NCBI GenBank assembly: GCA_964567485.1
Contig: CAZMMX010000003.1
Coordinates: 93,580 to 157,579, forward strand
DNA from: UBA1413 sp964567485
Lineage (GTDB): Bacteria; Bacteroidota; Bacteroidia; Bacteroidales; Prolixibacteraceae
Direction of reading: 5' to 3'
Length of the DNA stretch: 64,000 nucleotides
Part shown: in pieces, positions 42,826-51,613 of the stretch
Numbering within the stretch: position 1 is the stretch's first letter
Layout of the letters: the number at the start of each line of letters is the position of its first letter
Notes under the pieces: model-generated
The model's input: the letters and a program-made list of their open reading frames with translations, nothing else
Database searches by the model: none
What the model was told of the DNA's origin: nothing
Position numbers and translations under genes: made by a program

Positions 42826-43813
42826 TTTTCATAGCATCATCAAATTTCACCTGTGAAGGTTCAAAGTCGGAGTACCTGACGAATTCACACGATTCGGCAG
42901 CGCCGGCTTCCCGGTCCATACCACTATCCTCCCATTCCACGGAAAGGGGACCTTTATATCCGATGTCGTTCAGGGCACGTATGATGTTCTCGAAATCGAT
43001 TTTGCCGCGGCCCAGGCTACGGAAGTTCCAGTAGCGGCGGTTATCGCCGAATTCCATATGACCCCCGAAAACCCCCACGGCCATGGGGATGTCGCTCCAG
43101 TAGACGTCCTTCATGTGAACATGGAAAATGCGGTCGGGAAATTCATAGATGAACCGCACATAGTCGACCCCCTGATACCCGAAGTGGCTCGGGTCATAAT
43201 TGAATCCGAAAGCAGGGTGGTTATTCACGGCCTTCAAGGCCAGGTGGGCAGTGTGAATATCAAAGGCGATTTCGGTAGGGTGCACCTCAAGGGCGAATTT
43301 CACCCCCAGTTTCTGGTACTCATCAAGAATGGGCAGAAAACGGCGGGCAAACTCATCATAACCCCTCTGTATCATTTCGGGGGGCACTGCCGGGAAAGAG
43401 TACAGAAGGTGCCAGATGGGACTTCCGGTGAAGCCCACGACGGTGTCAATACCCAGGCGGTGGGCCGCTCTTCCTGTTTCGATCAGTTCCTGTGCGGCAC
43501 GCTGCCTGACTCCTTCAGGATCCCCATCGCCCCAGATATAGGCCGGCAGGATATTTTTGTGCCGCTCATCAATGGGGTCGCAGACACACTGTCCCACCAG
43601 GTGGGTAGAAATGGTGAAAAGCTGCAGTCCGTGCTTTTTCAGGAGGGCACGCCTGCCATCACAATAGGCCTGAGTGGCCTTGTCGATTTCCATATGGTCG
43701 CCCCAGGTGCAGAGCTCCAGGCCGTCATAGCCAAAAGCCCTGGCCTTTTCACACATCACATCAATGGGAAGATCGGCCCACTGTCCGGTATAAAGGGTTA
43801 CTGGTCGTGACAT
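42818..43813 (-). CDS. Sugar phosphate isomerase/epimerase (xylose isomerase-like TIM barrel)
   Basis: A 331-aa TIM-barrel protein with no signal peptide. The ATG at 43813 gives MSRPVTLYTGQWADLP, the conserved start; the longer frame passes through a heptanucleotide repeat and is rejected. Metal-site motifs are FALEVHPTEIAFD (Glu and His), GFNYDPSHFGYQG (Asp and His), FHVHMKDVYW and a late LSVEWEDSG. This is typical of inosose isomerase or ketose epimerase types. It lies between two Gfo/Idh genes, so it probably isomerises or eliminates a keto-sugar made by them. Confidence 0.88.
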   Translation of the reverse strand: MSRPVTLYTGQWADLPIDVMCEKARAFGYDGLELCTWGDHMEIDKATQAYCDGRRALLKKHGLQLFTISTHLVGQCVCDPIDERHKNILPAYIWGDGDPEGVRQRAAQELIETGRAAHRLGIDTVVGFTGSPIWHLLYSFPAVPPEMIQRGYDEFARRFLPILDEYQKLGVKFALEVHPTEIAFDIHTAHLALKAVNNHPAFGFNYDPSHFGYQGVDYVRFIYEFPDRIFHVHMKDVYWSDIPMAVGVFGGHMEFGDNRRYWNFRSLGRGKIDFENIIRALNDIGYKGPLSVEWEDSGMDREAGAAESCEFVRYSDFEPSQVKFDDAMKSE

Positions 43814-43837
43814 ATAATTAAGTTTTAAGTTCAGAGT

Positions 43838-43871
43838 TATTGGATATTGGATATTGGATATTGGATACTGG
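43838..43871. repeat. Heptanucleotide tandem repeat (TATTGGA)4 plus a degenerate fifth copy
   Basis: Four perfect copies of TATTGGA (43838-43865) are followed by TACTGG (43866-43871). They lie in the leader of the sugar isomerase gene, 25 nt upstream of its ATG, between it and the preceding Gfo/Idh stop. The repeat length is not a multiple of three, but it is outside the coding region, so copy-number change would alter spacing and not frame. Confidence 0.9.
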
Positions 43872-43926
43872 TTTTTAGCTTCGGATTTGGCAGAAATTGG
43901 CGAAATCTGCAGAAAAAAGGGAGGTA

Positions 43927-45084
43927 TTATCCGAATTTCACCCATTTAGGGGCCTCTGAAGTGCCGGCCCTGACGACGGAATCGATGAATTGCATTCCGC
44001 GGACCCCTTCGTCGGGCCCCGGGAAGTCGAGCCATTCAGGCCGGGGATCTGTGCCGTCGATGCGGGCCATGAGGGTAAGGGTAAAATTGCGGTATATATT
44101 GGCGAAAGCTTCGAGGTACCCTTCGGGGTGACCTCCGGGGGTGCGGCTGTTGGCGGCGGCCAGGGAGTCCATGAAGCCTGTGCCGGTGCGGAAGATCTCC
44201 ATGGGCTTGTCGAGCCATTTCAGGATCAGCGTGTTGGGTTCCTGCTGCGCCCACTCCAGTCCGCCCTTTTCTCCATAAATCCTGATTTTCAGAGCATTCT
44301 CCTCACCTGCTGCGATTTGGGAGGCCATAAGGACTCCGGTGGCGCCATTGTCGAAACGGAGAAGGGCGGCTCCGTCGTCGTCGAGCAGTCGCCCGGTGAC
44401 GTAAGTTTTCAGGTCAGCGCACAGTTCCGTGGTTTTTAACCCGGTGATGTATTCCGCCAGGTGGTGGGCATGGGTGCCTATATCGCCCATGCATCCGGCT
44501 TTTCCGGAACGGCTGGGGTCGGTACGCCAGGAAGCCTGGAGATTGCCGCGTTCTTCGACTTTTTCGGAAAGCCACCCCTGGGGATATTCCACATATACCT
44601 TTCTGATCATCCCCAGCAGGCCGCCGGCCACCATCTGGCGGGCCTGTTTTACGGCGGGATACCCGGCATAGGTATGGGTGAGCGCCAGCATTAATCCCGT
44701 CTCCTGAACCTTGGCCCTGAGAGTCAGGGCTTCCCCGAGGGTAAAGGTAAAAGGCTTGTCGATCACCACGTGAAAGCCGTGCTCCAGGGCCATCATGGCC
44801 GGCGCGAAGTGTACATGGTTGGGGGTGACGATGGAGACAAAATCCATACGTTCTCCTTCCGGAAGTGCCGCCTCCTTCTCAATCATCTCCTGCCAGGTCA
44901 TATATACCCTGTTCCGGGGAAGAAACAGGGATTTTCCCGTGGAAAAAGAGACCTCGGGATGGCTGCTGAAACATCCGCATACCAGCTCTGCCTTTCCATC
45001 CATGATCGCCGCCAGACGGTGAATGGCCCCTATAAAAGCATTCAATCCCCCGCCAATCATTCCCATGCGTAATTTCCTGTTCAT
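43927..45084 (-). CDS. Gfo/Idh/MocA oxidoreductase, cytoplasmic
   Basis: A 385-aa NAD(P)-dependent oxidoreductase without a signal. The ATG at 45084 gives MNRKLRMGMIGGGLNAFIG, the expected Rossmann start; the longer frame to 45177 has no homology. VIDKPFTFTLGEAL replaces the usual EKP motif with DKP. CMGDIGTHAHHLAEYITG holds the catalytic histidine, and the late GGHPEGYLEAFANIY is typical of a subgroup near inositol dehydrogenases. It probably heads the cluster with the TIM-barrel isomerase, the Tat-type oxidoreductase and the aldo/keto reductase. The substrate is unknown. Confidence 0.88.
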   Translation of the reverse strand: MNRKLRMGMIGGGLNAFIGAIHRLAAIMDGKAELVCGCFSSHPEVSFSTGKSLFLPRNRVYMTWQEMIEKEAALPEGERMDFVSIVTPNHVHFAPAMMALEHGFHVVIDKPFTFTLGEALTLRAKVQETGLMLALTHTYAGYPAVKQARQMVAGGLLGMIRKVYVEYPQGWLSEKVEERGNLQASWRTDPSRSGKAGCMGDIGTHAHHLAEYITGLKTTELCADLKTYVTGRLLDDDGAALLRFDNGATGVLMASQIAAGEENALKIRIYGEKGGLEWAQQEPNTLILKWLDKPMEIFRTGTGFMDSLAAANSRTPGGHPEGYLEAFANIYRNFTLTLMARIDGTDPRPEWLDFPGPDEGVRGMQFIDSVVRAGTSEAPKWVKFG

Positions 45085-45175
45085 CTGTTCTGTTTTTCTG
45101 GTGAAAGTTCCTAAAATTAACACTCTTTGGGCAAAGGTTACCCTGCGGCATCCCATTTTCTTTGGCGGGCGACAC

Positions 45176-45197
45176 AAAAAAACCGGCTATTCCGGCT
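45176..45197 (-). terminator. Terminator overlapping the rnhA stop
   Basis: On the minus strand AGCCGG-AATAG-CCGGTT forms a short stem followed by seven T residues (45176-45182). The stop codon of rnhA lies in the hairpin. Confidence 0.55.
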
Positions 45198-45642
45198 GAT
45201 ATCCACTGTCGGGAAGGAGGAGAGGCTGCTGTGAAGCCTCGACGGCCAGCTGGTCACACCGCTCATTGTGCGGATGGTCGTTATGCCCCTTTATCCATAC
45301 AAACTTCACATCATGTTTTTTGTAAACCTGCAGGAAACGAAGCCACAGGTCGCGGTTTTTCTTTCCCCGGAATTCTTTTTTTACCCAATCGAAGAGCCAT
45401 CGTTTGGTGACGGCATCGGCGACATAACGTGAGTCGGTATAAACGGTCACCCTTGACCCTTCGATTTTCAGGGCTTCCAGGGCCACGATAACGGCCAGGA
45501 GTTCCATTCTGTTATTGGTGGTGAGGGTATATCCCGCCGACAGCTCCTTTCTGTGGTTTCCTGAAAGGAGAATCACGCCATAGCCCCCCGGTCCGGGATT
45601 GCCACGGGAAGCACCATCGGTGTAAATCGTAATGTCAGGCAT
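45187..45642 (-). CDS. rnhA: Ribonuclease HI
   Basis: Removes RNA from RNA-DNA hybrids. The 151-aa protein has all four acidic catalytic residues: Asp9 (YTDGASRGNPGPGG), Glu47 (NNRMELLA), Asp70 (VYTDSRYV) and Asp130 (NERCDQLA), with the flexible His120 in IKGHNDHPHN. It has no N-terminal hybrid-binding domain. It is a monocistronic gene between the sugar cluster and the S46 peptidase, with its own terminator. Confidence 0.96.
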   Translation of the reverse strand: MPDITIYTDGASRGNPGPGGYGVILLSGNHRKELSAGYTLTTNNRMELLAVIVALEALKIEGSRVTVYTDSRYVADAVTKRWLFDWVKKEFRGKKNRDLWLRFLQVYKKHDVKFVWIKGHNDHPHNERCDQLAVEASQQPLLLPDSGYQPE

Positions 45643-45753
45643 GATGAAAAATTAGCAGCCCCGGAAAAAAGAGCTTTCGCAAAGATATAAAAAGAACAGG
45701 TGCCCCATCATCAAACAGGGCCATCGCGGGTGGCAGGTGCCCATAGCTGCAGG

Positions 45754-45800
45754 AAAAAAAGAGAGCAGGTACCTGAGCATAAAAACTCCTGCACCTGCTC
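45754..45800 (-). terminator. Terminator after the S46 peptidase gene
   Basis: On the minus strand GAGCAGGT and ACCTGCTC form an 8-bp stem around a 22-nt loop, followed by seven T residues (45754-45760). It lies 21 bp beyond the peptidase stop codon. Confidence 0.65.
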
Positions 45801-45820
45801 GTCTGGATAAAAATACTCAA

Positions 45821-47968
45821 TTACTCTACAATGGTCATTTCGTCGATAAGATGGGATGCGCCGGCAAATTTGTCGACAACCCAAAGGACGAAGCGGATGT
45901 CCACGCTGATGGTACGCTGGAGTTCCGGTTCAAAGGCGATATCACCGCTCATGGCTTCCCAGTTGCCGTCAAAGGCAATGCCAATGAGTTCACCGTTAGC
46001 GTTCAGAACAGGACTTCCCGAGTTTCCGCCGGTAATGTCGTTGTTACTGATAAAACAGGTTTCGAGTTCTCCCTTTTCGTTGGCATACCTTCCGAAGTCG
46101 CGGGCCAGGATCATCTGTTTCATCCGGGCAGGGACGTCAAATTCGTCATCTCCGGGGATTTCTTTTTCGAGGTATCCCTTCACGGTGGTGGTCTCCTTGT
46201 AGATAACGCCATCCTGGGGTTTGTAGCTGCCCACGGTACCGTAAGTAAGCCGCATGGTGGAGTTGGCATCGGGATAGAAAACCTTGTCAGGCTGCATCTC
46301 CATCAGTCCGGCCACCAGCAGGTGACGTCCCTCTTCGAGCTGGAGGGCATATTTTTCATTTTCACCGGCGATCGTGCGCATCATGTCAAAGATTTCGCCG
46401 GCAGCCTTAAAGGCCATATCCTTGTCGAGCACCTTTTTCACGGGATTGCTGAGGAAAGCCTCCATTTTTGCCTGGTCGCTGAAGATGGTGCCGGCAAACA
46501 TTTTGGCTGCATATTTGGCATAATCGCTCCGGAATTTCGATCGGATTGTCGAATAGAAGGCAGGATGGTACTTCGGGTCTACCCTGTCGGCATAGAGTTT
46601 GAGCATGGTGGCGGCCAGCTTCTGGTCGGTAGCAGCGTCATAGTCCTTAAAGAAGCCTTCCAGCATTTCTTTCATGCTGCCGGCAGCCTGCCTGATCTTA
46701 TCGCCGTTTTCGGCAGGTTTTTCCAGCAGGGAGTAGAGGGCACGCGTGCGGTAAGCCATCAGGAAGAGTTCGGGCCCCTGGAGAAGGGCTTCGGTCAGGT
46801 AACCCTGAGCCACATCATCGGTGGTTTCGGCATAGGCACCATTGATCATATCCAGGGCTTTCCCGTATTTGGCCTTTCTGGCAGGAGTCTGGTTGACCCA
46901 GCGGGTGAATGCCTCTTCCTCGGCCTTTTTCCTGGCGATCACGTCAAGGTTTTCCAGGCCGCCATTCTGGCCGATGCTGTACTTGTAGTAGTTGGAGCTT
47001 CCGGCATATTTGCTGGCATACTGGATCCTGGCCTTCTGGCTGGTTTCCATGTAATTCTTGATAATGTCGAGTTTCTTTTCCCTGACATCGATACGGATCA
47101 TGTTGGTAATATCCATGGTGGACTGCACTTCGGTGGAGGTGCGGTAGCGGTTGGTCCTTCCGGGATAACCCATAACCATGGAATAGTCGCCGTCACGTAC
47201 TCCCTTTATGGAGACCGGGAAGAAATGGCGGGGCTTCAGGGGCACATTATCCTTGGAGTAAGGTGCTGGTTTTCCGTCGGGACTACAATAAACGCGATAG
47301 ATGGAGAAGTCGGCTGTATGGCGGGGCCACATCCAGTTGTCGGTGTCGCCACCGAATTTGCCGAGCGACTGCGGGGGAGCCCCGACCAGCCGCACATCAC
47401 GGAAAGTCTCATATACAAACAGGAAATACTTATTCGACTCGAAGAGACTGGTCACCTGGGCCTGATAATGGGTATTGGCAATGGCTTCGCCTTCTACTTT
47501 GGCCATGGCGGCAGCAACAGCCTTCTGACGGTCGGCAAAGCTCATCCCTTCGGTAACACCGGCCAGCACCTGGTCGGTGACATCCTCGGCACGGATAAGA
47601 AAACGGGCAATCTTCGAGGGATTGGGGAGCTCCTCTTCGCGGCTCATGGCCCAGAAACCATCACGCAAATAGTCATGTTCCACCGTTGAGTGGTGCTGAA
47701 TATCCCCGAATGCACAATGATGGTTGGTCAGCATCAGCCCTTCGGGTGAAATCATTTCTGCCGTACACCCGCCGATATGAACCACGGCATCCTTCAGGCT
47801 GCTCTGGTTAATGCTGTAAAGATCTTCCGCAGTGAGCTTCAACCCCGTCTTCTGCATCTCTCCGATATTCAGCTTGTGGATCAGCGCCGGCAGCCACATC
47901 CCTTCATCGGCTTTCACCGGTGCAGCCATCATAGCCACCAGTGCCCCAAGAATGAAAAATTTCCTCAT
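45821..47968 (-). CDS. S46 family dipeptidyl-peptidase, DPP7-like
   Basis: A 715-aa exported serine exopeptidase that removes dipeptides from oligopeptides in the periplasm. The ATG at 47968 gives a signal peptide (MRKFFILGALVAMMAAPVKA); the frame to 48127 adds unrelated residues. The chymotrypsin-like double barrel shows LTNHHC (catalytic His84) and GGNSGSP (Ser650), with the helical domain between. The P1-specificity position, 18 residues after the serine, is Gly668 (FDGNWEAMSGD), as in DPP7 (hydrophobic P1) and not Arg as in DPP11 (acidic P1). Monocistronic, with a clear promoter and terminator. Confidence 0.93.
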   Translation of the reverse strand: MRKFFILGALVAMMAAPVKADEGMWLPALIHKLNIGEMQKTGLKLTAEDLYSINQSSLKDAVVHIGGCTAEMISPEGLMLTNHHCAFGDIQHHSTVEHDYLRDGFWAMSREEELPNPSKIARFLIRAEDVTDQVLAGVTEGMSFADRQKAVAAAMAKVEGEAIANTHYQAQVTSLFESNKYFLFVYETFRDVRLVGAPPQSLGKFGGDTDNWMWPRHTADFSIYRVYCSPDGKPAPYSKDNVPLKPRHFFPVSIKGVRDGDYSMVMGYPGRTNRYRTSTEVQSTMDITNMIRIDVREKKLDIIKNYMETSQKARIQYASKYAGSSNYYKYSIGQNGGLENLDVIARKKAEEEAFTRWVNQTPARKAKYGKALDMINGAYAETTDDVAQGYLTEALLQGPELFLMAYRTRALYSLLEKPAENGDKIRQAAGSMKEMLEGFFKDYDAATDQKLAATMLKLYADRVDPKYHPAFYSTIRSKFRSDYAKYAAKMFAGTIFSDQAKMEAFLSNPVKKVLDKDMAFKAAGEIFDMMRTIAGENEKYALQLEEGRHLLVAGLMEMQPDKVFYPDANSTMRLTYGTVGSYKPQDGVIYKETTTVKGYLEKEIPGDDEFDVPARMKQMILARDFGRYANEKGELETCFISNNDITGGNSGSPVLNANGELIGIAFDGNWEAMSGDIAFEPELQRTISVDIRFVLWVVDKFAGASHLIDEMTIVE

Positions 47969-48041
47969 TTGTAGTAATCTGACAATTAGTGATTTATAAA
48001 ATCGATTCCATTTACAGTCCCAAAAAACCGGGGCCGGACTG

Positions 48042-48073
48042 CGAAAATAGCAGTTGTTTTGGCTTGTAACAAA
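48042..48073 (-). promoter_or_regulatory. Promoter of the S46 peptidase gene (-33 and -7 elements)
   Basis: On the minus strand TTTG (48070-48073) is followed after 20 nt by TATTTTCG (48042-48049), the accepted Bacteroidota spacing with a TTCG variant -7. Transcription would start near 48035, about 67 nt before the ATG. Confidence 0.65.
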
Positions 48074-48134
48074 TATTTTTATGAAATTATGACGCACGTT
48101 CAAGGGGTTAAGGACCCTTTTGTTCAAATCTTGT

Positions 48135-48142
48135 TAATTTTG
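48135..48142 (+). promoter_or_regulatory. -7 element for the M23-dxr-rseP cluster
   Basis: TAATTTTG, an exact TAnnTTTG match, 19 nt upstream of the M23 ATG. The TTTG at 48119-48122 is too close (12 nt) to be its -33 element. Confidence 0.55.
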
Positions 48143-48160
48143 TGGCTTCCATAAAACAAG

Positions 48161-49042
48161 ATGACAGAAAATAAAAACAGAAACAAATGGTCGGCGAAAC
48201 TACGCAACAGGTACCGCCTGATCTTTTACAACGATACAACACTTCAGTCGGAGTGGACCTTTAAGCTGACGCCGGTAAAGCTTTTCACAGTCGTAAGCCT
48301 CTCCCTGGCCTTCATGATTTTCCTGGTGGTTTTCCTGGTGGCCTCCACGCCACTGCGCGAGTACATCCCCGGATATCCCCGCGAGGAATACCGCGAGATG
48401 TTACTGAAAAATGTTCTTCTGGTCGATTCCCTGGAGAATGAGCTGGCTTTGAGGGACAAATATTTCAGTGATCTCAGGGCCGTGGTTTCCGGGGAGATGC
48501 CCGACGACAGGAGTTCAACGGAAGAACCGGCAGGCGACACAGAGGCAGCCGGCAAAACGGAGCGGAGAGAGTATAAACCCATGAATGCCGATTCGGTATT
48601 TCAGGATAAGATCCTGGAGGAGCGGTTGAACCTATCGGCCAACCACCTCCGTGAATCGGGAGATTCACCCGAGAAGATCCATTTTTACCTTCCCGTGAAA
48701 GGGTTGATTACCGATAAATTCGATGCCCGCAAGGAGCATTACGGGGTTGACCTGGTGGGGCAGCCCAATTCGAGGATTTCTGCGGTACTCGGGGGTACGG
48801 TGCTCTTTTCGGGCTGGACCCTGGAAACGGGCAACGTGATCTACATCCAGCATGAGAATAACCTCACTTCGGCATACAAGCACAACGCAGAATTGCTGAA
48901 GCGAACCGGGGAGACGGTAAAAGCCGGCGAGGCCATTGCCATCATCGGCAATTCCGGAGAACTGAGCACCGGGCCTCATCTTCATTTTGAGCTCTGGTTT
49001 AACGGGAAGCCCGTCGATCCTGAAAAATACATCGTATTCTGA
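48161..49042 (+). CDS. M23 family metallopeptidase, membrane-anchored
   Basis: A 293-aa peptidoglycan endopeptidase. A basic cytoplasmic N-terminus is followed by one membrane helix (about 38-62, LFTVVSLSLAFMIFLVVFLV), a coiled-coil linker with an acidic disordered part (about 110-140), and the LytM domain (about 170-293). All zinc and catalytic residues are present: His193 and Asp197 in HYGVDL, and His273-Leu-His275 in GPHLHFELW. Unlike the EnvC-like protein at 17 kb, this one should be active. dxr starts 5 bp later, so they share a transcript. Confidence 0.92.
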   Translation: MTENKNRNKWSAKLRNRYRLIFYNDTTLQSEWTFKLTPVKLFTVVSLSLAFMIFLVVFLVASTPLREYIPGYPREEYREMLLKNVLLVDSLENELALRDKYFSDLRAVVSGEMPDDRSSTEEPAGDTEAAGKTERREYKPMNADSVFQDKILEERLNLSANHLRESGDSPEKIHFYLPVKGLITDKFDARKEHYGVDLVGQPNSRISAVLGGTVLFSGWTLETGNVIYIQHENNLTSAYKHNAELLKRTGETVKAGEAIAIIGNSGELSTGPHLHFELWFNGKPVDPEKYIVF

Positions 49043-49047
49043 CGACC

Positions 49048-50220
49048 ATGAAGAAAAGAATAGCTCTTCTGGGATCTACGGGCAGCATCGGCCGGCAAAC
49101 CCTCGAGGTGGTGGAGAAAAATCCCGACCGCTTTGAGGTGGAAGTGTTGACGGCATATAACAACACGGAACTTCTCATTGCCCAGGCGCGTAAGTTCCTG
49201 CCCAACGTGGTCGTCATCGGGAATGAGGAGAAATATCCCCTGGTGCGGGAAGCCCTGGGAGAGCTGCCGGTGAAGGTATTTGCGGGGGCTGCGGCCATTG
49301 CCGAAGTGGCAGCCATGGAGAGTGTCGACATGGTGGTCACGGCCATGGTGGGATTTTCGGGATTGCTGCCGACGGTCAGGGCTGTGGAAGCCGGCAAGGA
49401 CATCGCCCTGGCCAACAAGGAGACTCTGGTGGTCGCCGGGGAGATCATCACCCGGCTGGCACGGGAAAAAGGGGTGGACCTCCTTCCCGTGGATTCAGAA
49501 CATTCGGCGATTTTTCAGTGTCTTGCCGGAGAGGTGATGAATCCTGCCGAGAAGATCCTGCTCACCTGTTCCGGGGGCCCCTTCCGGGGAAAGAGCGGCG
49601 GCCAGCTGGCGTATGTCACCCCTGCCGATGCCCTGGCCCACCCCAACTGGGACATGGGAGCCAAGATCACCATCGACTCGGCCACCCTAATGAACAAGGG
49701 ATTTGAGATGATCGAAGCCCGCTGGCTGTTCGGACTCGCCCCGCACGACATCGAAGTGGTCGTCCATCCCCAGTCCATCATCCACTCCATGGTCCAGTTC
49801 CGCGATGGCTCCGTCAAGGCCCAGCTCGCTCCCCCCGACATGAGGATGCCCATCCTTTATGCCCTGGGATGGCCCGAAAGAATCGCTAATGACTTTGCGC
49901 GCCTCGACTTCTCCCGGTTGGCCACCCTGACTTTCGAAAAACCCGACATGGAGAATTTCCGCAATTTGGCCCTGGCCTTTGAAGCCATCGCCAGGGGAGG
50001 AAATACCCCCTGCGTCCTCAATGCCGCCAATGAAATCGCCGTAGAAGCCTTTCTCAGCCAGAAAATCAGCTTCCCCGCCATTTCCATGATCATCGCCCAG
50101 ATCCTCGAAAATGCCACCTTTGTCAAAAAACCCTCACTCGACGATCTTATCCATACCAACAGCGAAACCAGAACCCAAACAGAATTGTTAATAAATTCAG
50201 GTAAATTTGCACATCATTAA
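49048..50220 (+). CDS. dxr: 1-deoxy-D-xylulose 5-phosphate reductoisomerase
   Basis: NADPH-dependent second step of the MEP pathway, making 2-C-methyl-D-erythritol 4-phosphate for isoprenoids. The 390-aa protein has the NADPH loop LLGSTGSIGRQTL, ALANKETLVVAG, the metal/substrate site VDSEHSAIFQCL, SGGPFRGK, ATLMNKGFEMIEA and HPQSIIHSMVQF, all diagnostic. It lies between the M23 gene (5 bp) and rseP (8 bp). The dxr-rseP pairing is widespread in bacteria. Confidence 0.97.
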   Translation: MKKRIALLGSTGSIGRQTLEVVEKNPDRFEVEVLTAYNNTELLIAQARKFLPNVVVIGNEEKYPLVREALGELPVKVFAGAAAIAEVAAMESVDMVVTAMVGFSGLLPTVRAVEAGKDIALANKETLVVAGEIITRLAREKGVDLLPVDSEHSAIFQCLAGEVMNPAEKILLTCSGGPFRGKSGGQLAYVTPADALAHPNWDMGAKITIDSATLMNKGFEMIEARWLFGLAPHDIEVVVHPQSIIHSMVQFRDGSVKAQLAPPDMRMPILYALGWPERIANDFARLDFSRLATLTFEKPDMENFRNLALAFEAIARGGNTPCVLNAANEIAVEAFLSQKISFPAISMIIAQILENATFVKKPSLDDLIHTNSETRTQTELLINSGKFAHH

Positions 50221-50228
50221 TTCAGAAT

Positions 50229-51557
50229 ATGGAATCAGTACTTATAAAAGCCGCTCAACTTATTCTCAGTCTTTCGCTGCTGGTGGTCATCCACGAGCTG
50301 GGGCATTTTCTCTTTGCCAAGCTCTTCAAGACCCGGGTTGAAAAGTTCTATCTCTTTTTCGATCCCTGGTTTTCCCTGTGGAAGACCAAACGGGGAGATA
50401 CGGAATACGGGGTAGGCTGGTTACCCCTGGGAGGATATGTGAAGATTGCCGGGATGATCGATGAGTCGATGGACACGGAAGCGATGAAGCAGCCGGCACA
50501 ACCCTGGGAATTCAGGTCGAAGCCTGCATGGCAGCGTCTGCTGATCATGGTGGGAGGGGTCATGATGAATTTCATTGCCGCCTTCCTCATCTATGTGGGG
50601 GTCCTTTATGCCTGGGGGGAAGAGTATCTGCCCACGTCAAGTGTGAAATACGGTGTCGTCGTCGATGAGACCGGCGAAAAGCTGGGCTTTCGCAATGGCG
50701 ACAAAATCCTTTCTGTCGACCACCATCCGGTGGATAATTTTGCTAAAATCGTGCCCACCATCGTGCTTGACAAAGCCACTTCCGTGCAGGTGGAGCGCGA
50801 TGGCGTGAAAACCGACATTCCCATCACTAATGAATCCCTGGCCCTGTTGTTGAAAAGCAAGGGGCTTTTCGGGCTCCGCTATCCCTTCAGTTTTACCATT
50901 GGGGATTTTGCCAAGAATTCTCCCGGCAAGAGTGCCGGACTGCAGAAAGGGGACGTGATCGCCGCCATTAACGGGCAGCAGTTCCAGTGGCACGATGAGT
51001 TCCAGAAGGTACTGGCCGCCAGCAAGGGGAACCAGGTCACCGTGGGCATCGTCCGTAACGGTCAGCCCATGGATATCCCCGTTAAGCTGGGGGAAGACGG
51101 CATGATTGGCATCTCCAACAGTGTCAATTTCAGCGACCTCTTTGAATTCAAAACCATCCGCTATGGCTTTTTCGAGTCGGTTCCGGCAGGGATAGCCCGC
51201 GGTGTGGAGACCACTGCCAACTACCTGAAGCAGTTTAAGCTCTTCTTCATGCCCGAAACCAAAGCCTTCGAATCATTGGGAGGGTTCATCACCATCGGCA
51301 ACATTTTCCCGGGAAGCTGGGATTGGCATGCTTTCTGGAATATGACGGCCTTCATCTCCATCATCCTGGCCATCATGAACCTTCTGCCCATCCCGGCACT
51401 CGACGGAGGCCATGTGATGTTTCTGTTGTTTGAACTGGTCACACGGCGCAAACCCAGTGAGAAATTCATGGAATATGCCCAAATGACCGGCATGTTCCTG
51501 CTACTGGCCCTGGTTCTCTATGCCAATGCCAACGATATCCTGAAACTTTTCCGCTGA
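50229..51557 (+). CDS. rseP: RIP metalloprotease RseP (site-2 protease)
   Basis: Inner-membrane zinc protease that cleaves anti-sigma factors or remnant signal peptides inside the membrane. The 442-aa protein has the HExxH motif (His22, Glu23, His26) in the first membrane helix, two PDZ-like domains (about 115-290, including KSAGLQKGDVIAAINGQ), and the third zinc ligand in the last helices, LDGGH (Asp392). It starts 8 bp after dxr. Its substrate is not in the window. Confidence 0.95.
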   Translation: MESVLIKAAQLILSLSLLVVIHELGHFLFAKLFKTRVEKFYLFFDPWFSLWKTKRGDTEYGVGWLPLGGYVKIAGMIDESMDTEAMKQPAQPWEFRSKPAWQRLLIMVGGVMMNFIAAFLIYVGVLYAWGEEYLPTSSVKYGVVVDETGEKLGFRNGDKILSVDHHPVDNFAKIVPTIVLDKATSVQVERDGVKTDIPITNESLALLLKSKGLFGLRYPFSFTIGDFAKNSPGKSAGLQKGDVIAAINGQQFQWHDEFQKVLAASKGNQVTVGIVRNGQPMDIPVKLGEDGMIGISNSVNFSDLFEFKTIRYGFFESVPAGIARGVETTANYLKQFKLFFMPETKAFESLGGFITIGNIFPGSWDWHAFWNMTAFISIILAIMNLLPIPALDGGHVMFLLFELVTRRKPSEKFMEYAQMTGMFLLLALVLYANANDILKLFR

Positions 51558-51583
51558 CCACAGGAAAGCACTGAAAAAAAAGC

Positions 51584-51591
51584 TATTTTTG
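51584..51591 (+). promoter_or_regulatory. -7 element for tatA
   Basis: TATTTTTG, an exact TAnnTTTG match, 22 nt upstream of the tatA ATG, in the short gap after rseP. Confidence 0.6.
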
Positions 51592-51613
51592 CATTAAATA
51601 AAAACTCACCGCT

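Noticed and set aside
43814..43945. N-terminal extension of the sugar isomerase through the heptanucleotide repeat
   Set aside because: Would translate the repeat into a low-complexity stretch and overlap the neighbouring gene; the conserved protein begins at 43813.
45737..47689. 650-aa open frame antisense to the S46 peptidase gene
   Set aside because: It lies opposite a gene with a complete catalytic triad, has G/H/V-rich shadow composition and no domain; it is a by-product of GC-rich codon use.
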